A stretch of DNA of 64,000 nt from Pirellulales bacterium (lineage in GTDB: Bacteria > Planctomycetota > Planctomycetia > Pirellulales > JACPPG01). Positions 41,472 through 50,028 of the stretch are shown here, one piece after another. Location: the NCBI GenBank assembly GCA_036490175.1, contig DASXEJ010000153.1, forward strand, positions 31,513 to 95,512. The letters run 5' to 3'. A model generated the notes under the pieces. It was not told where the DNA came from, ran no database searches, and saw nothing but the letters and a program-made list of their open reading frames with translations. Position 1 is the stretch's first letter. Each line of letters begins with the position of its first letter. The translations under genes were made by a program, and so were the position numbers.

Positions 41472-41909
41472 TTAGCGAGCGCGCAGCGTGGGGGCGCTCG
41501 GCGGCTCGGGCTTCGTCAACTCGAGCGGCACGCGTTTGGCCATGCACCAGAGTTGTTCCAGGGCGTAGTAATCGCGGGCCTCGGACTCGAACAGATGGAT
41601 AACCACGCTGCCGTAGTCGAGCAGGATCCAGTGGCTATCGACGTATCCCTCGATGCTCAGGCGATGGTCGCCCAGCTCGTCTTCGAGGCGATGGTCGATC
41701 TCTTCGCTCATGGCGTGTAGCTGCCGGCGGCTGGTGCCGGTCACCACGACGAAATAATCGAATTCAGAAGTCACTTCCCGGAGGTCGAGGACCACGACAT
41801 CGCGTCCTCGATTGTCAGCCGCTGTTTGGGCCGCCGCTTTGGCAAGCTCCAAGGCCCGATTCGGATTGTGCGAAGTCGCTACGTACCGGCTGACGCTGGA
41901 TGTCGCCAC
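41472..41909 (-). CDS. rsfS: Ribosomal silencing factor RsfS
   Basis: This 145-residue cytoplasmic protein binds ribosomal protein uL14 and blocks subunit joining when nutrients are scarce. The core runs from LELAKAAAQTAADNRGRDVV, VLDLREVTSEFDYFVVVTGT and SRRQLHAMSEEIDHRLED to EGYVDSHWILLDYGSVVIHL, then FESEARDYYALEQLW, all typical of the RsfS/DUF143 family. A Pro/Thr-rich C-terminal tail (ELTKPEPPSAPTLRAR) is added. The start is GTG at 41909, with GGAGAAG upstream. In many bacteria rsfS lies with nadD; here argS follows 222 bp downstream. Confidence 0.93.
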   Translation of the reverse strand: MATSSVSRYVATSHNPNRALELAKAAAQTAADNRGRDVVVLDLREVTSEFDYFVVVTGTSRRQLHAMSEEIDHRLEDELGDHRLSIEGYVDSHWILLDYGSVVIHLFESEARDYYALEQLWCMAKRVPLELTKPEPPSAPTLRAR

Positions 41910-42027
41910 GGTCTTGCTTCTCCGGAGTGGACTGAAATGCCCTCATCTCTATTCTACACAGCCTAGAGGTCTGATCCAGCTTACCGGTTCGCCAGGAAAT
42001 CGCCAAACGGCTATGTGCGGCCGGTAT

Positions 42028-43476
42028 TTAGCCGACAATTTGCCGAATGACGTTGCCGCCAACGTCGGTCAGGCGAAAGTCCCGCCCCTGGAAACGATAG
42101 GTCAGGCGCAAATGGTCGAGGCCCAGCAGGTGCAAAATCGTGGCCTGCAGATCGTGCACGTGGACCTGCTGCGCTGGCTCGACAGCGCCGAAGCCCAGTT
42201 CGTCCGTCTGTCCGATGGTTTGGCCGGCCTTGATTCCGCCCCCCGCCAGCCACATGGAATACGCTTCGATATGGTGATCGCGTCCCAGCGAGCCGCGGTC
42301 CTCGCCCATGGGAGTGCGGCCAAACTCACCCCCCCAGACAACCAGCGTGTCGTCCAGCAGGCCGCGGCGCTTGAGGTCCGTGACCAGACCCGCGGCCGGG
42401 CGATCGGTTTCCAGGCAGATTTTCTCGAGCGACTCTTCCAGATTCTCGCTGCCACCGTGATGATCCCACTCGGTGTGGAATAGCGTGATGAACCGCACGC
42501 CTCGTTCGACCAGCCGTCGCGCTAGCAGGCAATTGTTGGCAAACGATGCCTCGCCCGGCTTCGCCCCGTACAGGGCCAGCGTCTCGGGTGTTTCGCTGGC
42601 CAGGTCGATCAACTCCGGCGCACTCGATTGCATGCGGTGCGCCATCTCGTACGAGGCGATCCGCGTGGCGATCTCGTCGTCCCCGGTTGTCGCATAGCGC
42701 TCATGGTTCAAGCGACCAATCGCGTCTAGCGCCCGCCGCTGCTGCACCTCTGAGATGCCCGCCGGAGTCGTCAGGTTCAGAATCGGATCCCCCTGGCTAC
42801 GCAGCGGGACACCCTGATACACGCTCGATAGAAAGGCGTTGCCCCACAGTGCAGCCCCGGACCGTGGACCGCGGGGGCCCGATTTCAACACTACGAAGCC
42901 TGGCAGCTCTTGCGTTTCGCTCCCCAGGGCATAGAGCAACCAAGAGCCCATGCTGGGCCGCCCGAATTGCGGCGTGCCCGTGGCCAACATCATCTTGGCC
43001 GGTCCGTGATTGAAGACGTCGGTCTTCATCGTGCGGATGATTGCCAATTGATCGGCAATGGAAGCCGTGTGCGGCAACAGCTCCGAGATCTCGGCGCCCG
43101 ATGCGCCGTGCTGAGCGAACCGGCGTTTACTTCCGAGTAGCTTTGCGTCGGGCTTGATGAACGCGAACCGCTTGCCGTCCGTGTAAGAGGGCGGGATCGC
43201 CTGACCGTTGAGTTCCCGAAGTTTGGACTTCTGATCGAATAGTTCCAACTGACTCGGTCCGCCGGCCATGAACAGCTGAATCACCGCCTTGGCGCGCGGC
43301 GCGAAATGGGGCGGGCGCGTGGCTAGCGGATCGCTGCGCGTCGCTCCTTGCCCCTCGCGATCTAATAGCGCAGCGAGCGCCATCCCGCCCAGGCTCAGGC
43401 CGCAGTCGCTGAAGAATTGGCGGCGGCTGGCTCGCCGAGTTGCGGAGGCGTCGGTGCTAAGCGGTAGCTTGGTCAT
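42028..43476 (-). CDS. DUF1501 protein with Tat leader, paired with DUF1549/1553 gene
   Basis: This 482-residue exported protein starts at 43476, with a four-base ATGA overlap with the stop of the gene upstream. This indicates translational coupling. The leader holds ASRRQFFSDCGLSLGGMALA. DUF1501 strands follow: AKAVIQLFMAGGPSQLELFD, FGRPSMGSWLLYALGSETQE, and the C-terminal GGEFGRTPMGEDRGSLGRDH, whose Asp/His pair is typical. VRFITLFHTEWDHHGG resembles a metal-binding stretch of the alkaline phosphatase fold. Enzymatic role unproven. It acts downstream of its large partner at 43473-46559, likely in the periplasm. Confidence 0.9.
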   Translation of the reverse strand: MTKLPLSTDASATRRASRRQFFSDCGLSLGGMALAALLDREGQGATRSDPLATRPPHFAPRAKAVIQLFMAGGPSQLELFDQKSKLRELNGQAIPPSYTDGKRFAFIKPDAKLLGSKRRFAQHGASGAEISELLPHTASIADQLAIIRTMKTDVFNHGPAKMMLATGTPQFGRPSMGSWLLYALGSETQELPGFVVLKSGPRGPRSGAALWGNAFLSSVYQGVPLRSQGDPILNLTTPAGISEVQQRRALDAIGRLNHERYATTGDDEIATRIASYEMAHRMQSSAPELIDLASETPETLALYGAKPGEASFANNCLLARRLVERGVRFITLFHTEWDHHGGSENLEESLEKICLETDRPAAGLVTDLKRRGLLDDTLVVWGGEFGRTPMGEDRGSLGRDHHIEAYSMWLAGGGIKAGQTIGQTDELGFGAVEPAQQVHVHDLQATILHLLGLDHLRLTYRFQGRDFRLTDVGGNVIRQIVG

Positions 43477-46400
43477 TCGCGGGTCATAAACTCGTCAAGG
43501 TTCAAAAGGGCTCGGCCTACGGTGGTCCAAGCCGACAAGAGCCGCGGATCTATGCTGGATGGCTGGGATTTATCGGCGACCACAGTGGTGAAGGCCGCAT
43601 CGGCCAGTTCGTCGGCCAGCAACTCGGCCAGGCAGGCGCGCTCGGCATTGTTCGGCTCGCGCGCCAGACAGCGACGAAACGCATACCGGAGGCGATCTGT
43701 CGTAGCGGCGCTTGGCAATTCCGTAAGCGTGCTGGTGGCCAGGGCCCGCGCCGCCTCGATGCAGGCCTCGTCGTTGAGCAGCGTCAGCGCTTGCAGTGGC
43801 GTGTTCGCACGGTCGCGGCGCGTGCAGGTGGTAATGCCGTCGGGGGCGTCGAAGACCTTCAGAAAGGGATGCGGCGTCGAGCGCCAGTAGTACGTGTACA
43901 TGCCGCGACGGTAGCGATCATCTCCTTTGCTCGTGGGCCATTCGCGCGGGCTGCGCGTCAGCGCCATCACGCCGTCGGGCTGCGGGGGGTACACGCTGGG
44001 GCCACCCACCTTATGTGACAAGAGGCCGCTGGCCGCAAGCATTACGTCGCGCACGGTCTCGGCCTCGACACGAAGTCGCGATTGCCGCGCCAAAAGCCGA
44101 TTATCAGCATCGATCGCGGCCAACTCGGGCCGCGCCGTCGAAACTTGTCGGTAGGTCGCCGAAGTGACAATCAAACGGTGCGCTGCCTTCATGCTCCAGC
44201 CGTGCGCGATGAACTCCGAGGCCAGCCAATCCAACAGTTCGGGGTGCGTGGGGGTCGAGCCCTGGATGCCAAAATCGTTCGACGTTTCCACCAATCCGCG
44301 GCCGAAGAGTTGCTGCCACAGGCGATTCATCGTGACCCGCGCGACAAGCGGGTTCGCCGGATCAACCAGCCAGCGGGCCAGATCCAGCCGCGAGCGAGTT
44401 TTTGCCTCCCCGGGCAAAGGAGGAAGCACCGAGGGGACGTCGGCATGTACTACGGGCCCATTGCGCAGGTATTCGCCGCGGATCAAAATGCGGGTTTCAC
44501 GCGGTTTCTCGCGCTCGTGCATGACCAGCGTTGTGGTTATGCCTTGCTTGAGTTTTTCCAGCTCGCGCTTTGATTCCGTGACGTGTGCCACTAGCGCTTG
44601 GCGGCGCGGATCGATTTTTTGGTACTCGTCCAGCACGAGTTGTTGTTGGGCGGGCGTGCGATCGGTGACGGCCACCTGCAGCGCGGCGCGAACCGGTTCG
44701 GCCAGCTCCAACACCATGCGTGACGCGGCGGTGACCGATAGGCGGAACCGTCCTAGCAGCAAATGGGGCTTTGCATAGCGCTGCGCCAGCGAAACAACCA
44801 GCTGCTTTCCGTCAGCCACGCAATCGTCGCGCGCCACCAAGACGGCCGTTCGATCCAGATGGGGCGTGGTGTCGACCACGTAGATGGCCCAGCCGGTTTG
44901 TTCCTTGCCGTCGATTAGGTGCGCAGCGGGGAACTTGTCTTGCGCATAGTCGGCGCTGGCAGACTGCCAGACGACGTGTTGAACTGCTGAGCCCGTGTTG
45001 TCAGTAGGCGCGGGATTGACCAGATCGAGCGCGACTTCACTCAGGACAAAGTTGCCGTTGTCGGCGCGACCTGGTCCGTGGCGAGGCAAGCTGTCGTGCG
45101 TTAAGGCTTCCACCCGCAAACCCGTGATAGTTGGCAACGGAGCGGCCGCGGTGACCGTGTAGGTGTCGACCGCTGGGCGATCGCCGCCGGGAAGCAGCGA
45201 GCGATCATCGAGTTTCTGTAGTGTCGATCCGCCGGCGGTGGAAAACGCACTGGGATCGAGCACCGACCAATTCACCTCAAGCTTGCCAGCGAATTGCTGC
45301 TCCCATACGGCACGTTGCGGAGCCGACTGATCGTCGTAGTCATTCAGCTCTTTGGTCGCTGCCGCGACCTTTGCCGTCAATTCTTCCTGGCGCCGGGCCT
45401 GGTCCTCGGTCGGTACGGGCAGCGTCGGCTCGTCGGCGCCGTTCAACAGGGCGAACATTTGATAAAAGTCGCGCTGCGAAATCGGATCGAACTTATGGTC
45501 GTGACAGCGGGCACAGCCAAGGGACAGCCCCAAATAGACGCTGCCGGTCGTGCTCACCCGGTCGACCACTGATTCGATGCGAAACTCTTCGGGATCTGTG
45601 CCCCCCTCTTCATTCTGCAAGGTGTTGCGGTGGAAGCCCGTCGCGATGCGTTGGTCCAGCGTGGCGCCAGGCAACATATCGCCGGCAAATTGTTCGATCG
45701 TGAACTGGTCGAACGGCATGTCCCGGTTCAAAGCATCGATCACCCAATCGCGGTATTTCCAGATGCTGCGAGGATTGTCGTTCGTGTAACCGTTGCTGTC
45801 GGCATAGCGAGCCAGATCGAGCCAATGTCGGGCTTGCCGCTCGCCGTAGTGGGGCGATGCCAGCAGACGTTCGACCAGTTGGTCATAGGCATCCGGACGA
45901 TGATCCGCCACGAACTCGTCGACTTCGGCCACAGTCGGCAGCAGCCCTAACAGGTCGAGGCTCAATCGGCGGATAAGCGTAACGCGGTCAGCCTCGGGTG
46001 CCGGGGCGATTCCCTCGCGGGCCAGCCGCCCGACGATAAACGCATCCAGCGGATTCCGAACGCAGTGCGGATACTTCGCCACCATCTGGGACACCGTGGG
46101 CACGTCCGGATGCGCGACGGGCTGGAACGACCAGTGGTCGCTCTTTCGTCGTGCCGAGGCGGGCGCGGGCGCTTCGTCGGCGGGGGCGATTGCGCCGGCG
46201 TCGATCCAGCGCGTCACAAGGGCGATTTGCGCGGCGGAAAGGCGCGGTCCCTCGGGGGGCATCGGCTTGACCCCTTCGGCGCCGCTGACGGCTTGCACTA
46301 GTAGGCTGTCCGCGCTCTTGCCACGTTCCACCGCCGGACCGCTATAGCCCCCTTCGATCGCGCTCGCCACCGAATCGAGTCGCAGGCCCGATTTCTGTTC

Positions 46401-46559
46401 ATCAGCACCGTGACACTTGTAGCAGTTTTCCGCCAGGATCGGCCGCACATCGCGCACGTAATCGACAACATCACCGTCAGCCGACGAACGTCCGGCGCCG
46501 AGTGCCATCAGGCAGACGACAGCTACAAGTTGCAGGCTCGCCAATAGCGATCGTGTCAT
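43473..46559 (-). CDS. PSD1-type protein: planctomycete cytochrome c (PSCyt1), DUF1549 and DUF1553
   Basis: This 1028-residue exported protein starts at 46559. A signal peptide (ASLQLVAVVCLMALGAGRSS) is followed by the PSCyt1 domain with DVRPILAENCYKCHGADEQK (CxxCH haem motif, near residue 40) and VTRWIDAGA. Next comes DUF1549 (DAFIVGRLAREGIAPAPEAD, YGERQARHWLDLARYADSNG, ATGFHRNTLQNEEGGTDPEE, LGCARCHDHKFDPISQRDF). A long, family-variable middle with a beta sandwich follows, and then DUF1553 (NRLWQQLFGRGLVETSNDFG, YRQVSTARPELAAIDADNRL, SLTLLNDEACIEAARALA-like). A role in sulfated or other polysaccharide use is often suggested for these pairs but unproven. It overlaps the DUF1501 gene by four bases. 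Confidence 0.9.
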   Translation of the reverse strand: MTRSLLASLQLVAVVCLMALGAGRSSADGDVVDYVRDVRPILAENCYKCHGADEQKSGLRLDSVASAIEGGYSGPAVERGKSADSLLVQAVSGAEGVKPMPPEGPRLSAAQIALVTRWIDAGAIAPADEAPAPASARRKSDHWSFQPVAHPDVPTVSQMVAKYPHCVRNPLDAFIVGRLAREGIAPAPEADRVTLIRRLSLDLLGLLPTVAEVDEFVADHRPDAYDQLVERLLASPHYGERQARHWLDLARYADSNGYTNDNPRSIWKYRDWVIDALNRDMPFDQFTIEQFAGDMLPGATLDQRIATGFHRNTLQNEEGGTDPEEFRIESVVDRVSTTGSVYLGLSLGCARCHDHKFDPISQRDFYQMFALLNGADEPTLPVPTEDQARRQEELTAKVAAATKELNDYDDQSAPQRAVWEQQFAGKLEVNWSVLDPSAFSTAGGSTLQKLDDRSLLPGGDRPAVDTYTVTAAAPLPTITGLRVEALTHDSLPRHGPGRADNGNFVLSEVALDLVNPAPTDNTGSAVQHVVWQSASADYAQDKFPAAHLIDGKEQTGWAIYVVDTTPHLDRTAVLVARDDCVADGKQLVVSLAQRYAKPHLLLGRFRLSVTAASRMVLELAEPVRAALQVAVTDRTPAQQQLVLDEYQKIDPRRQALVAHVTESKRELEKLKQGITTTLVMHEREKPRETRILIRGEYLRNGPVVHADVPSVLPPLPGEAKTRSRLDLARWLVDPANPLVARVTMNRLWQQLFGRGLVETSNDFGIQGSTPTHPELLDWLASEFIAHGWSMKAAHRLIVTSATYRQVSTARPELAAIDADNRLLARQSRLRVEAETVRDVMLAASGLLSHKVGGPSVYPPQPDGVMALTRSPREWPTSKGDDRYRRGMYTYYWRSTPHPFLKVFDAPDGITTCTRRDRANTPLQALTLLNDEACIEAARALATSTLTELPSAATTDRLRYAFRRCLAREPNNAERACLAELLADELADAAFTTVVADKSQPSSIDPRLLSAWTTVGRALLNLDEFMTRE

Positions 46560-47113
46560 GCTCACACCGACAGGGACGTCGGATCGACGCGGGGGTGGGC
46601 GCAGCAAGGGAGGGAAGTCGCTCGGCCGGCCGCCCCATGCCCCTCTGGAACGGCGGAAATCAACCGTCGATCTTAAGGGGCATGTAACCTGGCTGCAAGA
46701 AAAACGGCGCCAGGCGTGTCACCGCAGGGAGCCGGGCGGGAAGACCATGCGTTCGAAATGATCAGCGATTGCTGCGCACAGGCATGTAGCGTGTGCATGC
46801 CACTGAGGACGCGGCGGCTCGTGTCGGGCGGCGATCTGCCTCGGCTCAAACGCTGGCCAGCCCGCCGACAGCACCTTCATTTCGAGCGGCAGAGGGATTG
46901 CGGATGAGAAGCATTCCGTAGCATGTATCAGCGTGGCTTCATTCTACTTCGGGCGATTAGGGGATCGCAAAAACTCGCAATGGTTGGCGTAAATATTCCC
47001 TTGGCGTCGGCGACGGAGGGCCCTGGCAGGCAGGTGGCCCTTGGCCGGGGCTCGGTGGTATAATCTACAAGACGCCCCGGGGGCCATCAGGCCCGCACCC
47101 GCGGTAAGCAACA
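46560..47113. other. Intergenic region between divergent PSD1-type and UVR-motif genes
   Basis: This region of 554 bases has no gene that I can support. The open frames in it have poor starts and no recognisable motifs. Near its right end (47056-47064) is an extended -10 box, annotated separately. A G-rich stretch at 46590-46640 precedes the large minus-strand gene. No tRNA, repeat or terminator was recognised. Confidence 0.4.
47056..47064 (+). promoter_or_regulatory. Extended -10 promoter element before the UVR-motif gene
   Basis: TGGTATAAT at 47056-47064 is a TGn extended -10 box with a consensus TATAAT. It lies about 50 bases before the ATG at 47114, so it leaves a short leader. A good -35 box is not obvious; extended -10 promoters often lack one. 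Confidence 0.5.
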
Positions 47114-47860
47114 ATGAGCAAGCGCCACGATATCGACCACGTGCTGAAGAGCTGGAAGTACGAGTCCGGCGAAGTGACTGCACGGCTAGTTCGTGCGGGA
47201 GACGGCCGGCAGGTGCTTCAGATGCGCATCGACTTGGGCGTACTCCAGTTAGAGCCTGAGAACCGTCCCGATGGCACGCGCCCCGGGGGCGCGGAATCGT
47301 ATTTCGACTATTTGCTGGGCGTGGCCCTGCACGAAGGGGACGGGTTCGTTCTCGACGACGAACAATGTGCCGAGGCCGATCGGGAGTTCGTCCAGTACTA
47401 CCATCGCCGCATGTGCTGGCTGGCATTGCGTGAGTTCCGTCGGGCCATGCGCGATGCCGATCACAGCCTGAGCTTTATGGATTTCGTACGGTCCTGCTCG
47501 CCCAACGAGGAATGGACCGCTTCGCACGAGCAGTACCGGCCGTTTATCCTCTTCCACCGTACCCAGGCGGCCGCACTGGCCGAACTAGAGGATTCAGGGC
47601 CCGAGTCGGCGGTCGAAGCCGTTAACGTCGGGCTGGAAAGCCTCAGGCGATGCTATCTCGATGCCGGTATCGACGAGGAGCAGTTGGAAGACGACGAGTT
47701 GGTCGAACGGCTGCACGAATTGCGGGAATCGGTTCGTGAGCATTACCATTTGGGGCGGACTTTGGCGGAACAATTGGCCGACGCGGTGGCCGCCGAAGAG
47801 TTTGAGCGGGCCGCCCAATTGCGCGACGAAATCGCCCGCCGCACGGCCAGCCGGGCCTAA
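47114..47860 (+). CDS. UVR-motif-containing hypothetical protein
   Basis: This 248-residue soluble protein has no overall family name known to me. Its C-terminus is a UVR (UvrB/UvrC) motif: LAEQLADAVAAEEFERAAQL followed by RDEIARR, a two-helix hairpin used for protein contact. The N-terminal part, ESGEVTARLVRAGDGRQVLQ and RIDLGVLQLEPENRPDGTRP, looks like a beta-domain. The middle is helical (FVQYYHRRMCWLALREFRRA, SAVEAVNVGLESLRRCYLDA). UVR motifs also occur in McsA, ClpC and regulators, so DNA repair is not assured. An extended -10 promoter precedes it, with a weak Shine-Dalgarno sequence. The next gene, 181 bp downstream, is an oxidoreductase. Confidence 0.75.
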   Translation: MSKRHDIDHVLKSWKYESGEVTARLVRAGDGRQVLQMRIDLGVLQLEPENRPDGTRPGGAESYFDYLLGVALHEGDGFVLDDEQCAEADREFVQYYHRRMCWLALREFRRAMRDADHSLSFMDFVRSCSPNEEWTASHEQYRPFILFHRTQAAALAELEDSGPESAVEAVNVGLESLRRCYLDAGIDEEQLEDDELVERLHELRESVREHYHLGRTLAEQLADAVAAEEFERAAQLRDEIARRTASRA

Positions 47861-48041
47861 GGCGTTTCCGGACGTCTCGCCTCGCGGCGTAGGATGTTGC
47901 CCGCCCCCCTTGCCGTAGGCTAGGCTGTCGGGCGGCTGTAGTAGACTTACCGAGTGTCACTCCCCGAAAATCACGCCCGCCCACGGCCTGCATCGCTATC
48001 GATTTGGCCAGGGCTCTCGCGAACCTCTAAGGAACCCACCA

Positions 48042-49343
48042 ATGAGCCAGTCGCCCGCCGACCGTAAGCCTGCCGGCCCGACGCGCCGCTCGTTTCTGAA
48101 GACCTCGGCCGCAGCCACTGCCGGCGGGGCTCTGGCTGCCAATTTATCGATTGCCCGCGCGGCGCATGCGGCGGGTAGCGATACGTTACGCGTGGGGCTG
48201 ATCGGTTGCGGTGGTCGCGGCACCGGGGCCGCGGCCCAAGCGCTAACCGCGGACCCGAACGTGAAACTGACCGCCATGGGCGACGCGTTCGCGGATCGGC
48301 TGCAATCGAGTCTCGACAATTTACAAAAGATGTTCGCAGAGAAGATTGAAGTGCCGGAAGAGCGTCGCTTCGTAGGCTTCGACGCCTACAAGAGCGTGCT
48401 CGACAGTGGCGTGGACGTAGTGATTCTGGCCACGCCTCCTCATTTCCGTCCGGCCCATTTGCAGGCAGCGGTGGCTGCAGGCAAGCACGCCTTCGTGGAA
48501 AAACCGGTGGCCGTTGACGCACCGGGCGTACGCAGCGTCCTAGAGACGTGCGAAGAGGCCAAGAAGAAAGGGCTGTCGATCGTCTCGGGGCTGTGCTACC
48601 GCTACGACCTGGCAAAGCGTGAAACGATCCAGCGCATTCACGACGGCGCCATTGGCGACATTGTCGCGCTGAACGTCAACTACAACACCGGCACTTTGTG
48701 GTCGCACGCGCGCAAGGAAAGCTGGAGCGACATGGAATGGCAGTTGCGCAACTGGCTCTACTTCACCTGGCTGTCAGGCGATCACAATGTCGAGCAGCAT
48801 GTGCACAGTCTCGACAAGGCGGCCTGGGTCATGCATGACGAGCCGCCGGTAAAAGCCATTGGACTGGGCGGACGACAAGTGCGCACTCAGCCGGAATACG
48901 GGAACATCTTCGACCACATCGCGGTCGCGTACGAGTATGCCAGCGGCGTCAAGCTGTTCGCCTATTGCCGGCAGCAAGCCGGTTGCAGCGTCGACGTTTC
49001 GGACCATATCTACGGTACCAAGGGAAACGCCGAGCTGATGAAGCACACCATCAAAACCGGCGATTCCAACTGGCGCTATCGCGGCGAAGCGCCCAATATG
49101 TACCAGCAAGAGCACGACGAGTTATTCGCCAGCATCCGCTCGGGCAACCCGATCAACAATGGCGAGTACATGAGTCGTAGCACGATGCTTGCTATCCTGG
49201 GTCGCATGGCAACCTATACCGGCCAGACGATCACCTGGCAGGATGCTCTGGCATCGAACGAGAGGCTTGGCCCCACGGAATACAAATGGGCCAGTCTGGA
49301 TGTGCCCCCCGTGGCCATGCCCGGCATCACGCAGTTTGCGTAG
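48042..49343 (+). CDS. Gfo/Idh/MocA family oxidoreductase with Tat leader
   Basis: The protein has 433 residues, with AAGGAA before the ATG at 48042. The leader is TRRSFLKTSAAATAGGALAA. The Rossmann fold follows as LRVGLIGCGGRGTGAAAQAL, with the signature AFVEKPVAVDAPG (EKP Lys). The C-terminal domain holds LYFTWLSGDHNVEQHVHSLD (conserved His) and YCRQQAGCSVDVSDHIYGTK. That arrangement is typical of exported planctomycete relatives; some in this group act on glycosaminoglycan or inositol derivatives, but the substrate here is unknown. The stop lies 289 bp before the BlaI-like gene. Confidence 0.88.
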   Translation: MSQSPADRKPAGPTRRSFLKTSAAATAGGALAANLSIARAAHAAGSDTLRVGLIGCGGRGTGAAAQALTADPNVKLTAMGDAFADRLQSSLDNLQKMFAEKIEVPEERRFVGFDAYKSVLDSGVDVVILATPPHFRPAHLQAAVAAGKHAFVEKPVAVDAPGVRSVLETCEEAKKKGLSIVSGLCYRYDLAKRETIQRIHDGAIGDIVALNVNYNTGTLWSHARKESWSDMEWQLRNWLYFTWLSGDHNVEQHVHSLDKAAWVMHDEPPVKAIGLGGRQVRTQPEYGNIFDHIAVAYEYASGVKLFAYCRQQAGCSVDVSDHIYGTKGNAELMKHTIKTGDSNWRYRGEAPNMYQQEHDELFASIRSGNPINNGEYMSRSTMLAILGRMATYTGQTITWQDALASNERLGPTEYKWASLDVPPVAMPGITQFA

Positions 49344-49632
49344 GCAAGCGTGCTGCCGACGGGCTGCGGTCTCGAACAGCGAATGACCGCATGCCTGCGG
49401 AAATGGCCAAGCGCAAATGACGTAGATGGTTCTCTCCGCTTGAACCGTCTGCTAGGCAGTTGTCATTCGTGCTTTTCTAGACATGCACAGCTTCGGCCTT
49501 TTTCATTCTCGTTGGTCTTGCCACTAATCCAGCCGCGGCCGCTCATTTTGCTCGCGATTTTTCACTTGACTCCATTGCGCAGCTTGATACGATCAGCGGA
49601 CGTACGTCGTATCGACGTAGATGGAGTAACTT

Positions 49633-50028
49633 ATGCGGCGCAAAACGCTTCACGGCCTGGGAGACTTGCAGGCCAAAGTCATGGATTATGTGTGGGACCG
49701 GGGCGAGGCCACCGTCACGGAGGTCGCCGAGCATCTCGGTCGAGAGCGGGCCATCACGTACACCACCGTACTGGTGGCCATGCAGAAGTTGGAGAAGAAG
49801 GGGTGGCTTGCGCACCGCGTGGCGGGTCGCGCCTATGTCTATCGGCCGGCGCGCACTCGGGCAACGGCGCAGGCCGGCCTGGTAACGGAAATGCTTGACG
49901 CCGTATTCGACGGCGATCCGAAACTACTCGTGTCGCAATTACTCGACGCGCGTCCTTGGACGCCCGAGGAATTGGCTCAACTGCGGCAACTTATCGAGGC
50001 CCGTCGCAAGGAGAAACGCCGTGAATGA
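49633..50028 (+). CDS. BlaI/MecI/CopY family transcriptional repressor
   Basis: This 131-residue winged-helix repressor has the family's LGDLQAKVMDYVWDRGEATV (residues 9-28), TEVAEHLGRERAITYTTVLV with the recognition helix, and MQKLEKKGWLAHRVAGRAYV, which forms the wing. The C-terminal helical dimerisation part includes MLDAVFDGDPKLLVSQLLDA. In Bla/Mec systems the repressor is cut by an M56 protease when a ligand is sensed. The ATG at 49633 has GGAG upstream. Its stop overlaps the start of the M56 gene by eight bases, so the two are translated together. A palindromic operator near 49600 was not identified with confidence. Confidence 0.9.
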   Translation: MRRKTLHGLGDLQAKVMDYVWDRGEATVTEVAEHLGRERAITYTTVLVAMQKLEKKGWLAHRVAGRAYVYRPARTRATAQAGLVTEMLDAVFDGDPKLLVSQLLDARPWTPEELAQLRQLIEARRKEKRRE

